Assembly (NCBI GenBank): GCA_021772075.1
Contig: JAETNQ010000011.1
Location: 1 to 64,000, forward strand
Source: Lachnospiraceae bacterium
GTDB taxonomy: Bacteria; Bacillota; Clostridia; Lachnospirales; Lachnospiraceae
DNA: 64,000 bases
Direction: 5' to 3'
Under the pieces are notes generated by a model. It was not told the origin of the DNA. It did not search any database and was given only the letters and a program-made list of their open reading frames with translations. The translations under genes were made by a program, and so were the position numbers. Shown here piece after piece: positions 25,256 through 33,711 of the stretch (positions are counted from its first letter, which is position 1; every line of letters begins with the position of its first letter).

Positions 25256-28200
25256 ATGATGAATCAAAAGGATGCACAGATTGGAAAAATGCTGGAGGTA
25301 TTGGAAAAACTGAATCTTTCGGAAGACCAGCTGTCGGCGGCGGAAGATTTTCTGTCGGGAAAGACGGGAAAGGAGGTTTTGGGCCGGTTCCCTTTTCAGG
25401 ATTTGTCGGGAATTCCTTCTGAAGAAACGGTAAAGATATTTCGGGAGTTTGAAAAAAAGGGAAAACATGAGGATGCCGCCAAATGGTTCCAAGTGCTATT
25501 CGCCATAGGAAAGGCTACTTGCTATTCGCTGATCCCTATGAATCTGCTGATGGAGGATAAAGGGGGTTCGGCCTATGCGCCTGAAGAAAAGGCCGCTGTC
25601 TATGCCATGTGGATCGGAATGTCTTCGTATGCTCTGGGAGGGCATACGATAAATATGCTGCTTTCTTATGCAGAGAAGAATCCGGACAATTTGAAAAAAG
25701 CAATGGGGTACCAGGAGGGCGGATCAGCCAATGGAAAGATTGTCCTTTTGGCTGCCTATTTCATCTTAAAGTACGGAGAGGCGCAGAACCAGGAAGAAGA
25801 GGAGAAAAATCAAGGAAGTTTTCTGGAGAAAGCGGGGAAATTGTTTGGCATCAAAAATACTGACAAAGGAACTGGAATTTCTCTTGAAAAAGAGGATGCC
25901 GTCCTTATGCAGCAGTATGAGAATGTAATGGTATCCAATCTGGAACTCATTTATAACAGCCAAATCGATCAAGGAACGGTTCAGGAAATCAAAGATGCTG
26001 TCCATAAAAACCAGATTACGGAAAGAGTGCTGCGGCTGGCAGCCAAAAAAACAAATATTTCTGCTTTTATGATAAAATTGTTGGGCGGCATGTCTTACCT
26101 GAATTTTCCGCTTTCCACGAAACTGAAAAATATGGTCAGAATATGCCTGGCTGCGGATACGGAGGAAACGCTGGCTGCGATTCGGACAGTGAGCAAAGGG
26201 CTTCCCATGGATATCGGCCTCAAAGGCGGGGCTTATGACAAGATTTTCGGCATAGATAGCGAACAGTATGTGCGGTGGGCTGCTAAAATGGGATATCAGG
26301 AGATACTCAAAGAACAGCTGAAAAGCAACAGGGAATGTTATCTGAAAGTTATGAATCAGGTGGATATGGAGTTTTCCAACCAGATGCTGGCGATTGTGGG
26401 CGGGCAGGATAAAGCATTATATGAAAAACTGCTGGCAGAGGAAAGGAGGCATGGAACAAACAGAAAAATGGAAGAAATGATCCGGAGGCTGGTGGATAAC
26501 ACGCCGAACGCGCATGTCGTAAAGACATATTTAAGGGGAGAAGCAGGAATCGATTCTTTATATCCCTATATAGACGAAATAAAGAATAAATGGGGAAGTG
26601 GATCCCCCGGAATGAGGGAGCTGTTAAAGGAATATGAAAAAACCTATCAGGATGGGGCGTTTGCCCGCAGATGCAGACTATATGTCCTGTTAAAGGGCAA
26701 GGGCTATTTTTTCCTGGAAGGTATACGGGATTGGGAAAAATTGAAAAAAGAAAGAGTGGAAGAGCTACTGGAGGATATGGAAAAAGAAGGGCTGTCCATG
26801 CCGTACCGGTTGTTGGGCATGTCCATTCTGTATGACGGTATGGATTTTTACTATGGCCAGAACTTAAGGCAGTATTTTCTTGATGATATATCGGAATATT
26901 TTGCGGGTTATCTGGAAACAGGAAGAGAAGAAATGATAAGCGCATTCCGCAATGCGGAGGCGTTTGGGCGCTTTTTCGGCCTTCATGTAATGCGCCGGGA
27001 GGCGGAAAAGAATAAGAAAGAGATTTTGAGTTTTGCATCGGACAGCGCCAAGATAGTGAAAGAAGAACTGCTGGATATTCTGTATGGAAAGCGTGGATGG
27101 GAAGAAGAAATAAAGGGACTGCTGACATCCAGAAAAGCGGCGGAAAGGGAAATCGCCGTAAGGGTTTTGCTGCGCTGGCAGGGAGAGGGAGATGCCTATC
27201 AGGATCTTCTTGCCCACGCGTTGGACAAAGAAAAGAATTCCAAAATGAAAAGTCTTTTGGAAAATGCTATTGCGGCGGGAGGCGGAAGCATATCCGGCGA
27301 AAAATCGATGACAATAACGGATCTGGTGATGGAACTGCACAAGGGAGGAACCAGGCGAAGTCTTGCATGGGCTTACCAGACTCCTTTTTCCGTTGTACAT
27401 AGAAGAAATGGGGAAGAGGCGGACGAGGAATATCTGCAGGCGGTTCTTTTATGCTATTCTACGGCGTTTCATTGCGGGATCAGTGAAAAAGCGGCTCTGC
27501 TGGCAGAAGATCTGAGGAAGGAAGAATTAGCCGTTTATGTGAATGAACTGTTTGACAAGTGGATGGAGGCGGGAGCGGAAGCAAAGAAACGCTGGGTATT
27601 ATATGCGGCATCGATTCATGGAGAAGCGGAGATTATCGCGAAATTACAACGCCAGATTCAGGAATGGCCGCAGCATTCAAGGGGAGCGATCGCAGCGGAG
27701 GCCGTTCAGGCGCTGAGCCTGAACCCATTGCCCCAGGCCCTGTTGATCGTGGATGGCATGTCCAGAAAATTCAAATTCAAGCAGATTAAGGCAGCGGCCG
27801 GCAAGGCGCTGGAATTTGCCGCTTCCCAGCTTGGGATCAGCAGGGAGGAACTGGCGGATAGGATCGTCCCGGATTTTGGATTTGACAAAAATATGGAAAG
27901 GGTTTTTGATTACGGGGAACGACATTTTACGGTGACGATCACGCCCGCGCTGGAAATAGAGGTTTATGACGGGGCAGGCAAGAAGCTGAAAAATATGCCG
28001 GCGCCCGGAAAACGGGATGAAGAGGAGAAAGCGGCGGCAGCGTATGAAGATTTCAAACAGATGAAAAAGCAGATGAAGATGACGGTCAACAGCCAGAAGA
28101 TGAGATTGGAGCAGGCATTGTCCACCGGAAGGGAATGGAAGGCGGACGCATGGAAAAAGCTTTTTGTGGAAAATCCGGTAATGCACCAGTTTGCGATCGG

Positions 28201-28810
28201 CTTGATATGGGGAATTTATGAAGACAAAAAACTGTCGCAGAGTTTCCGCTATATGGAGGACGGTTCCTTTAATACGGCGGATGAGGAAGAATATGAGCTT
28301 CCGGAAAAGGGGCGGATCGGCTTAGTGCATCCGATAGAATTGACGGAGGAAGAAAGGGAGATATGGAAGCAGCAGTTGGAAGATTATGAGATCCGCCAGC
28401 CGATGGAGCAGATCGACCGGGCAGTTTATCCCATGACGGAAGAGGAAGCCGGAATGAAAAGAATGGAACGCTTTGGAGGATGCATTCTAAACGATCTGTC
28501 TTTGGGCGGAAAGCTTTTGAATCTCGGCTGGTATCGCGGGCCTGTAGAAGACGGAGGCGGCTTTTATACTTATTACAGAGAGGACAAAGAACTGGGGCTT
28601 GGCGCGGAACTGCACTTCTCAGGAAGTTTTGTAGGAGGGGAAAACGAGGACGTGACGGTTTATGATGTCAGGTTCTGCCGGGCTGGAGAGGATCAAGAGT
28701 ATTTCTTAAAGGATGTCCCCGCCAGGTATTTCAGCGAGATCGTATTGCAGCTGACGAAAGCGACGGCTTCCAGCCAGGAGCGGAATGAGGACTGGAGGGC
28801 GGAACGTTAA
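25256..28810 (+). CDS. DUF4132 protein (MolR/YehI-like)
   Basis: This is the largest protein of the operon, 1184 residues from ATG 25256 (GGAGGAG eight bases upstream; ATG 25259 also possible). The N-terminal two-thirds look like an alpha-helical repeat scaffold. The C-terminal ~250 residues carry the DUF4132 block, including LVHPIELTEEE, FGGCILNDL and GWYRGPVEDGGGFYTYYRE. No catalytic motif is obvious. It is the last gene of the MoxR/DUF5682/VWA/SWIM set, as E. coli YehI accompanies YehLMPQ. A scaffold for the complex is a reasonable guess only. No clear terminator follows. Confidence 0.86.
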   Translation: MMNQKDAQIGKMLEVLEKLNLSEDQLSAAEDFLSGKTGKEVLGRFPFQDLSGIPSEETVKIFREFEKKGKHEDAAKWFQVLFAIGKATCYSLIPMNLLMEDKGGSAYAPEEKAAVYAMWIGMSSYALGGHTINMLLSYAEKNPDNLKKAMGYQEGGSANGKIVLLAAYFILKYGEAQNQEEEEKNQGSFLEKAGKLFGIKNTDKGTGISLEKEDAVLMQQYENVMVSNLELIYNSQIDQGTVQEIKDAVHKNQITERVLRLAAKKTNISAFMIKLLGGMSYLNFPLSTKLKNMVRICLAADTEETLAAIRTVSKGLPMDIGLKGGAYDKIFGIDSEQYVRWAAKMGYQEILKEQLKSNRECYLKVMNQVDMEFSNQMLAIVGGQDKALYEKLLAEERRHGTNRKMEEMIRRLVDNTPNAHVVKTYLRGEAGIDSLYPYIDEIKNKWGSGSPGMRELLKEYEKTYQDGAFARRCRLYVLLKGKGYFFLEGIRDWEKLKKERVEELLEDMEKEGLSMPYRLLGMSILYDGMDFYYGQNLRQYFLDDISEYFAGYLETGREEMISAFRNAEAFGRFFGLHVMRREAEKNKKEILSFASDSAKIVKEELLDILYGKRGWEEEIKGLLTSRKAAEREIAVRVLLRWQGEGDAYQDLLAHALDKEKNSKMKSLLENAIAAGGGSISGEKSMTITDLVMELHKGGTRRSLAWAYQTPFSVVHRRNGEEADEEYLQAVLLCYSTAFHCGISEKAALLAEDLRKEELAVYVNELFDKWMEAGAEAKKRWVLYAASIHGEAEIIAKLQRQIQEWPQHSRGAIAAEAVQALSLNPLPQALLIVDGMSRKFKFKQIKAAAGKALEFAASQLGISREELADRIVPDFGFDKNMERVFDYGERHFTVTITPALEIEVYDGAGKKLKNMPAPGKRDEEEKAAAAYEDFKQMKKQMKMTVNSQKMRLEQALSTGREWKADAWKKLFVENPVMHQFAIGLIWGIYEDKKLSQSFRYMEDGSFNTADEEEYELPEKGRIGLVHPIELTEEEREIWKQQLEDYEIRQPMEQIDRAVYPMTEEEAGMKRMERFGGCILNDLSLGGKLLNLGWYRGPVEDGGGFYTYYREDKELGLGAELHFSGSFVGGENEDVTVYDVRFCRAGEDQEYFLKDVPARYFSEIVLQLTKATASSQERNEDWRAER

Positions 28811-28873
28811 AGACATTTCGTTTAAGGGTTGCAAATAATTTTATAAACAGTTTACAAATAATTTATTCTTTTG

Positions 28874-28900
28874 TTAGCACTCGACATTGACGAGTGCTAA
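28874..28900. promoter_or_regulatory. CIRCE operator (HrcA site)
   Basis: TTAGCACTC (28874-28882), nine bases, then GAGTGCTAA (28892-28900): a perfect CIRCE element, the binding site of the heat-shock repressor HrcA. It overlaps the -35 of the promoter at 28887-28915. A 10-bp direct repeat CAAATAATTT lies just upstream (28832-28841 and 28855-28864). Confidence 0.97.
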
Positions 28901-28915
28901 TTTATGTGTTATATT
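28887..28915 (+). promoter_or_regulatory. heat-shock promoter of the hsp20 genes
   Basis: TTGACG (28887-28892), 17 bases, TATATT (28910-28915). The -35 lies inside CIRCE, so bound HrcA would exclude polymerase. Confidence 0.8.
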
Positions 28916-28979
28916 ACATGTATAACAAAGGAAGGGGAATAGAAAAAGAAAATAAACAAATAATAAAGGAGGAGTAATT

Positions 28980-29402
28980 ATGTTGATGCCTAGTATTTTT
29001 GGAGAAACTTTTTTGGATAATTTTTTTGACGGATCTTTTGGAAACGCATACCAGACCGGCCATATGATGCATACCGACATTCAGGAGACAGAGGAAGGCT
29101 ATCTGCTTACGATGGATATGCCGGGAGTTAAGAAAGAGGATGTAAAAGCAGAATTAAAGGACGGATACCTGACCGTCCAGGCGACTTCGGGAACGGACAG
29201 GGATGAGAAGGATTCCGAAGGAAAATATATCCGCAGGGAGCGTTATTTCGGTTCTTCCAGCAGAAGCTTTTATGTAGGAGAAGATGTGGAACAGGAAGAG
29301 ATCAAAGCGAAGTTTGAAGACGGGACTTTGAAGCTTCTTATTCCGAAAAAGGAAGCGAGGGCGCAGGTGGAACAGGCGAAATACATTCCAATCGAGGGAT
29401 GA
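28980..29402 (+). CDS. Hsp20 family small heat-shock protein
   Basis: The 140-residue protein has a short N-terminal arm (MLMPSIFGETFLDNFF) and an alpha-crystallin domain (about 32-130). The latter contains MDMPGVKKEDVKAEL, GYLTVQA and a C-terminal GTLKLLIPKKE. AAGGAGG precedes the start. These proteins hold unfolding clients without ATP. It is the first of two paralogues under a CIRCE operator, so it is predicted to be induced by heat or misfolding through HrcA. Confidence 0.95.
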   Translation: MLMPSIFGETFLDNFFDGSFGNAYQTGHMMHTDIQETEEGYLLTMDMPGVKKEDVKAELKDGYLTVQATSGTDRDEKDSEGKYIRRERYFGSSSRSFYVGEDVEQEEIKAKFEDGTLKLLIPKKEARAQVEQAKYIPIEG

Positions 29403-29482
29403 ACAGAAGAAAGAGCATGAAAGGAAGCAACTGGCAGAAAGAACAGAGCAGTAAGAAAAAAAGAAAGAAACAGGAGGAATGA

Positions 29483-29938
29483 ATGATGTTAGTGCCTAGT
29501 ATTTTGGGAAAAGATATGTTTGATGATTTTTTCGGATTTCCGTTTTATGACGACAAGGACTGGAAGAAGATGGAAAAGAAACTGTATGGACACCGGGAGA
29601 AGAACCTGATGAAAACCGATGTCAGGGAACACAAAGACGGTTATGAACTGGAAATGGATCTGCCGGGATTTAAGAAAGATGAAGTGAAGGTTTCCCTTGA
29701 GAATGGTTATCTGACCGTGAGCGCGGCAAAAGAAACGGGGCAGGAGAATGAATCCGGCAAGTATATCCGAAGGGAGCGTTATGCCGGATCATGCCAGAGA
29801 ACTTTCTATGTAGGAGAGGATATGCAGCAGGAAGATATTAAAGGCGAGTTCAAACATGGCATACTGAAGCTGTCCATTCCGAAAAAAGAACAGAAACCAG
29901 CGGTGGAAGAGAAAAAATATATTGAGATCGAGGGCTAA
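29483..29938 (+). CDS. Hsp20 family small heat-shock protein, second copy
   Basis: This 151-residue paralogue of the preceding gene has the N-terminal arm MLVPSILGKDMFDDFF and an alpha-crystallin domain with MDLPGFKKDEVKV, GYLTVSA and GILKLSIPKKE. It lies 80 bases downstream with its own AGGAGG and no promoter of its own that I can see, so it probably shares the CIRCE-controlled transcript. Two co-expressed small heat-shock proteins may form mixed oligomers. ATG 29486 is an equally good start. Confidence 0.94.
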   Translation: MMLVPSILGKDMFDDFFGFPFYDDKDWKKMEKKLYGHREKNLMKTDVREHKDGYELEMDLPGFKKDEVKVSLENGYLTVSAAKETGQENESGKYIRRERYAGSCQRTFYVGEDMQQEDIKGEFKHGILKLSIPKKEQKPAVEEKKYIEIEG

Positions 29939-30007
29939 GCTGGAAGCAGCTATGGCCGGTCAAAAAGGAAGATGCACAAAACGCAGTTTTTCAGGCATAA
30001 TTGTCGA

Positions 30008-30036
30008 TTGAAGAAGTTCCTGCCTTTTGCTATAAT
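30008..30036 (+). promoter_or_regulatory. promoter of the third chemoreceptor
   Basis: TTGAAG (30008-30013), 17 bases, TATAAT (30031-30036), 44 bases before the ATG. It is a sigma-A type promoter, not the flagellar sigma type. Confidence 0.65.
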
Positions 30037-30080
30037 AATTGGCACAACAGAATATAGCATAAGAGGAGCAAGGCATAATT

Positions 30081-31589
30081 ATGAAAGCGCGTAAGGAATC
30101 TTTTGAAGAACTGGAATTTATGAACGGAAGAATGCTTATCGGTTATGGAATGACAGTGGCAGTATTGTTTGCCGCCTATCTTGTGGAATTGCTGAAGGGA
30201 AACAGGACTCCCGGTTATGTGGCGGTATTTTCTGCATTGCTTTTGGCGCCGTTTCTTTTATCCCTTTTAATGTACCGGAAAGATAAAAGATCGTTGGCGG
30301 TAAGGACGGTGGCGGCGGCAGGATATGGAATACTGTATGCTTTCGTACTATGGACGAGTGTAAGCGTTCTTTCGTTTGTGTACATTATTCCCATGCTGGT
30401 TATATTTTCTTTATATCAGGATAAAAAGCTGGCGCTGGGGACAGGAATCTTAACGCTTGTGATTAATGTTGTATTTATTGTAATGAATATTATGAAAGGG
30501 GCCACTAACGAGGATATCGTGAATTATGAGATCGAAATAGCAGCCGTCCTCATGGTGGCAGGATATTCTTATATGGTTTCAAGGACTCTGGACCGGGTAT
30601 CTTCGCAGAAAATACGGATGATTGAGGATGAGAAAGAAAAGGCAGCGAGGATGCTGGATCGGATGGTAGAGGCGGTCAGTCGTCTGAGCGCGAATATTGC
30701 AGATATTACGGAAGAATCCAAGCAGATAGCGGAACAGGGGAAAAGCAGCAAAACGGCAGTAAGGGATATTGTTGCAGGAACAAACGAATTGGCAGGAACG
30801 ATCCAGAACCAGCTGCGTATGACAGAAAATATCAATCAGCTGACTCTTGCCGCGCAACAGTCGGCAACGGCTGTTCAGGATAAATTTATAGGGACGAGGA
30901 AAGCGGCGGAAGAAGGGAACCAGGATATGGAAGAACTGGGAAAAACCTCTTTCCTATGCAAAGAGGCTGGGCATGAAGTGGACGATACCATGGCCGGTCT
31001 GATGGAAAAGGCAGCCGAAGCAAAAGAAATATTGGGATTGATTGAAGAAGTGACAGACCAGACGACGCTGCTGGCTCTAAATGCAAGTATTGAAGCGGCT
31101 CATGCAGGAGAGGCGGGCAAGGGCTTTGCAGTGGTGGCTGATGAAATTAAAAAGCTGGCGGAGCAGACGGCAGAAGCCACAGGCAGTATTTCCAAGATTT
31201 TTCTGGAACTGCAGAAACAGACGGATAAGGCAGGGGACAGCGTGGACGGCCTGATCCAGACAAATGAAAAGCAGACGGGGCTGATTGAAAAAGCAAAAGA
31301 AACCTTTGACCGGATAAGAGGAGATATCGACGAAGTCAGTCAAAACATGGAAATCCAGCGCTCCGATATGGAAAGGATCGTAGGGAGCAACGGAGAAATC
31401 GGAAGGAGCGTGGAAAGCCTCAGCGCATTCAGCGAAGAATTGCTGGCCAATGCGGAAAATACGGAGAATATGTCGGATAAGACAGTGACAGGAACGGTTA
31501 ATATTTCAGGGCTGCTCGCCGGTGTGGCGGAGGAGATCGGCAGACTGCAGGAAATTATTGATAATTCCGGTGTTTCCCAGCAAGCATAG
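30081..31589 (+). CDS. chemoreceptor-like protein with membrane-embedded sensor, no HAMP
   Basis: The 502-residue protein has about six hydrophobic helices in residues 15-170 with only short loops. It then goes directly into a coiled-coil and a chemoreceptor signalling domain ([30 protein letters not shown], here in overlapping pieces). There is no extracellular domain and no HAMP. The usual EAARAGE arginine is histidine. Such receptors are thought to sense membrane or intracellular conditions. A strong terminator follows at 31617. Confidence 0.9.
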   Translation: MKARKESFEELEFMNGRMLIGYGMTVAVLFAAYLVELLKGNRTPGYVAVFSALLLAPFLLSLLMYRKDKRSLAVRTVAAAGYGILYAFVLWTSVSVLSFVYIIPMLVIFSLYQDKKLALGTGILTLVINVVFIVMNIMKGATNEDIVNYEIEIAAVLMVAGYSYMVSRTLDRVSSQKIRMIEDEKEKAARMLDRMVEAVSRLSANIADITEESKQIAEQGKSSKTAVRDIVAGTNELAGTIQNQLRMTENINQLTLAAQQSATAVQDKFIGTRKAAEEGNQDMEELGKTSFLCKEAGHEVDDTMAGLMEKAAEAKEILGLIEEVTDQTTLLALNASIEAAHAGEAGKGFAVVADEIKKLAEQTAEATGSISKIFLELQKQTDKAGDSVDGLIQTNEKQTGLIEKAKETFDRIRGDIDEVSQNMEIQRSDMERIVGSNGEIGRSVESLSAFSEELLANAENTENMSDKTVTGTVNISGLLAGVAEEIGRLQEIIDNSGVSQQA

Positions 31590-31616
31590 TAACAATTTAC
31601 AGGGGCAGATATTTAT

Positions 31617-31654
31617 GCCGCCGGTGCGGATGCAAGCGACCGGCGGCTGTTTTT
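31617..31654 (+). terminator. terminator of the third chemoreceptor gene
   Basis: GCCGCCGGT (31617-31625) pairs perfectly with ACCGGCGGC (31639-31647), followed by TGTTTTTA. Confidence 0.88.
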
Positions 31655-31737
31655 ATGCGCAGGCACGCATAGGGAAATTTGCCGCCAGGGAAGCAAGCGA
31701 GCCGCGCGGCGAGCAGGGGGGATCCCTGCTCGATGAA
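31647..31737. repeat. terminator-adjacent dispersed repeat, copy B
   Basis: It begins at the terminator T-tract (CTGTTTTTATGCGCAGG) and continues with GCATAGGGAAATTTGCCGCCAGG, CCGCGCGGCG and a hairpin GAGCAGGG/CCCTGCTC. The same blocks occur at 10847-10990, again right behind a terminator. From its end to the next gene (31738-31880) I see only AT-rich sequence with a possible promoter. Confidence 0.6.
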
Positions 31738-31880
31738 AAAAATTATTTTGTATTTCCAATGTTTGATTGACCTCTTATCTAATATATGGTAAATTTACAA
31801 TATATTGTTGTAAAATAATAATTTACAAAAGCATTGTAAAAGAATGGGAAATAATGGAATATAGAAGGAGGAAAGCAGAT

Positions 31881-32369
31881 ATGAAAACGGCGGCGAAAGA
31901 GGAAAACAGAAAAATGATCGAGTTTATGCTGGACAATGCTGTACTGGAAGAAAAAATAGGAAAGTGGAAACAGAATGAGAAAGATATCGTGCTGTTTATG
32001 GATTTTATAGCGGCTTTGATCAAAAGGTCAAGGGAGGACGGAGGGCTGATCATTTCCATAAAAAGCGGGGAAGTTATGACAGGAGCAGAAAATATAGAAA
32101 TTTTCAGAAAAGATAAAAGGGGAGACCTGAATATTGTCGCCGGAGAAAGCGGCCGGCGCTTTGCCATGGTATTTACATCCCGAGAGCGGTTTAAAAAATG
32201 TGATGACACTTCAGGTTTTGTGATGTTTATTGATGAATTGATTGGCTTTTTGGAAACTCAGCCGGAAATTGATGGATGCATTATGAACTATAAAGAAGAG
32301 GATGTTATTTTTAATAAAGAAATGTTAGGGATTTTGGTTGATTTTCTGGATAGCAAAGAAAAATCTTGA
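31881..32369 (+). CDS. hypothetical protein, SseB-like segment
   Basis: This 162-residue protein of uncertain family has a middle part (RRFAMVFTSRERFKKCDD, then FVMFIDELIGFLETQPEIDG) that resembles the SseB N-terminal fold pattern, in which an FTSxEE-type strand-helix recurs. The resemblance is weak. AAGGAGG nine bases before ATG 31881 decides the start; the frame is open from 31767. It stands alone between a chemoreceptor gene and the convergent hicAB pair. No signal peptide or membrane helix. Confidence 0.55.
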   Translation: MKTAAKEENRKMIEFMLDNAVLEEKIGKWKQNEKDIVLFMDFIAALIKRSREDGGLIISIKSGEVMTGAENIEIFRKDKRGDLNIVAGESGRRFAMVFTSRERFKKCDDTSGFVMFIDELIGFLETQPEIDGCIMNYKEEDVIFNKEMLGILVDFLDSKEKS

Positions 32370-32374
32370 TGAAG

Positions 32375-32428
32375 AAAGGCGGAATTAAAACCGCCCTTTA
32401 TACTTTGGCGAGTGTCAGGGGCGGTTTT
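32375..32428 (+). terminator. terminator with two alternative hairpins
   Basis: GGCGG/CCGCC (32378-32382 and 32391-32395), flanked by AAA/TTT, forms a small hairpin. The same CCGCC can instead pair in a perfect 10-bp stem AAAACCGCCC (32387-32396) with GGGCGGTTTT (32419-32428), followed by a T-rich stretch. The two structures exclude each other. It ends the SseB-like gene and may also act for the convergent hicB. Confidence 0.6.
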
Positions 32429-32499
32429 CTTATCAGGTTTGGAAATTTGAGCCTGCTGCCCGGTATCTGATATACGGCGCGGGGCAGCAGGGCAAGGGC

Positions 32500-32913
32500 T
32501 TATTGTCTGCCGGGCATAGGTATTTGCAGATAATCAATCAGGGCAGTTTCCAAAAGCCGGGAATAGTTTACCTTTTGTTCTTCTGCAATCCTTTTCAGCC
32601 ATGCCGGGAGAGTGATGTTTGTTTTGATGCGCTCATTATCCTTTTTCATGCGGAATAAGTCAGGGTGGATTGTAATGGGCATTACAACATTTCCCTCTGT
32701 ATCTTCTTTGGAGAGGTTTACGGATGGAGTGGGAATTTCCTCATTGTCACATTCCATACTGTACACATGAAGGCTTGCGGCTTCTACAGCCATGCGTGAA
32801 GCCTCTTCCAGATTATTCCCAACACTGATACATCCGGGTAAATCAGGGAAGTAGATACTATATGAGCCGTCTGTTGATGGTTCAAAAACCGCAAGATAAG
32901 TTAAATTCTGCAT
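32500..32913 (-). CDS. hicB: HicB-family antitoxin
   Basis: The 137-residue antitoxin has an N-terminal HicB fold (YLAVFEPSTDGSYSIYFPDLPGCISVGNNLEEA, here recognised in its parts DGSYSIYFPDLPGC and GNNLEEA). A ribbon-helix-helix-like C-terminus follows (RIKTNITLPAWLKRIAEEQ), which should bind the operator. It lies 39 bases behind hicA on the same transcript, in the hicA-hicB order. It would neutralise HicA and repress the promoter. Full length and apparently intact. Confidence 0.93.
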   Translation of the reverse strand: MQNLTYLAVFEPSTDGSYSIYFPDLPGCISVGNNLEEASRMAVEAASLHVYSMECDNEEIPTPSVNLSKEDTEGNVVMPITIHPDLFRMKKDNERIKTNITLPAWLKRIAEEQKVNYSRLLETALIDYLQIPMPGRQ

Positions 32914-32952
32914 AAATTACGCTCCTTTCTATGAAAACCGCAGGCAGTAGGG

Positions 32953-33135
32953 CTATTTTAGCCCCGCCTGCTTGTAAATGCTGTTTAGTGTTCCCGGTTT
33001 TAAGTCCCCGTTGTGGTTTGGTACTGTGACTTTTCCGGGCTTTATTGGGCGCTTTAGGCTTATGTGTGAGCCTTCCTGATTGGTGGTGTACCATCCATCT
33101 TTGCGAAGCACCTTTAGTATTTCCCGAACTGTCAT
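32953..33135 (-). CDS. hicA: HicA-family mRNA interferase toxin
   Basis: The 60-residue toxin has the dsRNA-binding-like HicA fold. KVLRKDGW is followed by the catalytic histidine H24 in GSHISLKRP, and by KVTVPNHNGDLKPGTLNSI, all conserved in HicA. Homologues cut mRNA and tmRNA. AAGGAGG precedes the ATG at 33135. It pairs with hicB directly downstream. The toxin looks functional because no key residue is missing. Confidence 0.94.
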   Translation of the reverse strand: MTVREILKVLRKDGWYTTNQEGSHISLKRPIKPGKVTVPNHNGDLKPGTLNSIYKQAGLK

Positions 33136-33158
33136 ATTGTTTCCTCCTTATATCATAT

Positions 33159-33187
33159 ATCGTACGCCTTTTTTATGCGCATGTCAA
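33159..33187 (-). promoter_or_regulatory. hicAB promoter
   Basis: On the minus strand TTGACA (complement of 33182-33187), 17 bases, TACGAT (complement of 33159-33164). An ATAT-rich near-palindrome (33150-33160) between the -10 and hicA could be the HicB operator. Confidence 0.7.
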
Positions 33188-33248
33188 TGACTTTATAATA
33201 TACATATCATCAGAGAAACACAAACAATAGTTCGTAAAGAAAAAACAC

Positions 33249-33277
33249 TTGACACCTTTCCTCCCTTGTAGTAAGAT
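33249..33277 (+). promoter_or_regulatory. ylxM-ffh promoter
   Basis: TTGACA (33249-33254), 17 bases, TAAGAT (33272-33277), 35 bases before ylxM. It is a strong consensus match, in keeping with SRP and ribosomal genes. Confidence 0.8.
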
Positions 33278-33312
33278 ATGCAATGTGCCTGAAAGGCTTT
33301 AGGAGATGGAGA

Positions 33313-33660
33313 ATGGAAAAAATCGTAGAGCAGGGCTTACTATATGATTTTTACGGCGAACTGCTGACAGAACACCAGCGGAAGATATATGAAGACGCGG
33401 TTTATCATGATCTATCCTTAAGCGAAATTGCAGAAATGCAGGGAATCAGCAGACAGGGAGTTCATGATCTGATTCGAAGATGTGACCGCATTCTGGAGGA
33501 TTATGAAGAAAAGCTGCATATGGTGAGAAGATTTTATGAAATGAAGGAAAAGATCCGCCGGGTCGATGCGCTGGCCGAAGAAAGTTCGCTTGCTTCGGAA
33601 CAGATAAGGCAGGAGCTGAAAAAACTGGCCGGCGAAATGATGGAAACATTGCAAGGTTAG
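33313..33660 (+). CDS. ylxM: YlxM, SRP-associated HTH protein
   Basis: The 115-residue UPF0122 protein has a sigma-70 region-4-like helix-turn-helix (LSEIAEMQGISRQGVHDLI) and a C-terminal coiled coil. In Gram-positives YlxM binds SRP components and lies before ffh, exactly as here (51 bases). ATG 33313 is supported by AGGAGA at 33301; the upstream in-frame ATG at 33283 has no site. Confidence 0.93.
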   Translation: MEKIVEQGLLYDFYGELLTEHQRKIYEDAVYHDLSLSEIAEMQGISRQGVHDLIRRCDRILEDYEEKLHMVRRFYEMKEKIRRVDALAEESSLASEQIRQELKKLAGEMMETLQG

Positions 33661-33711
33661 GTCTGCAGTGACCGGATGGGATCTGCAATGAAAAAGACAG
33701 AGGTTTGATAT

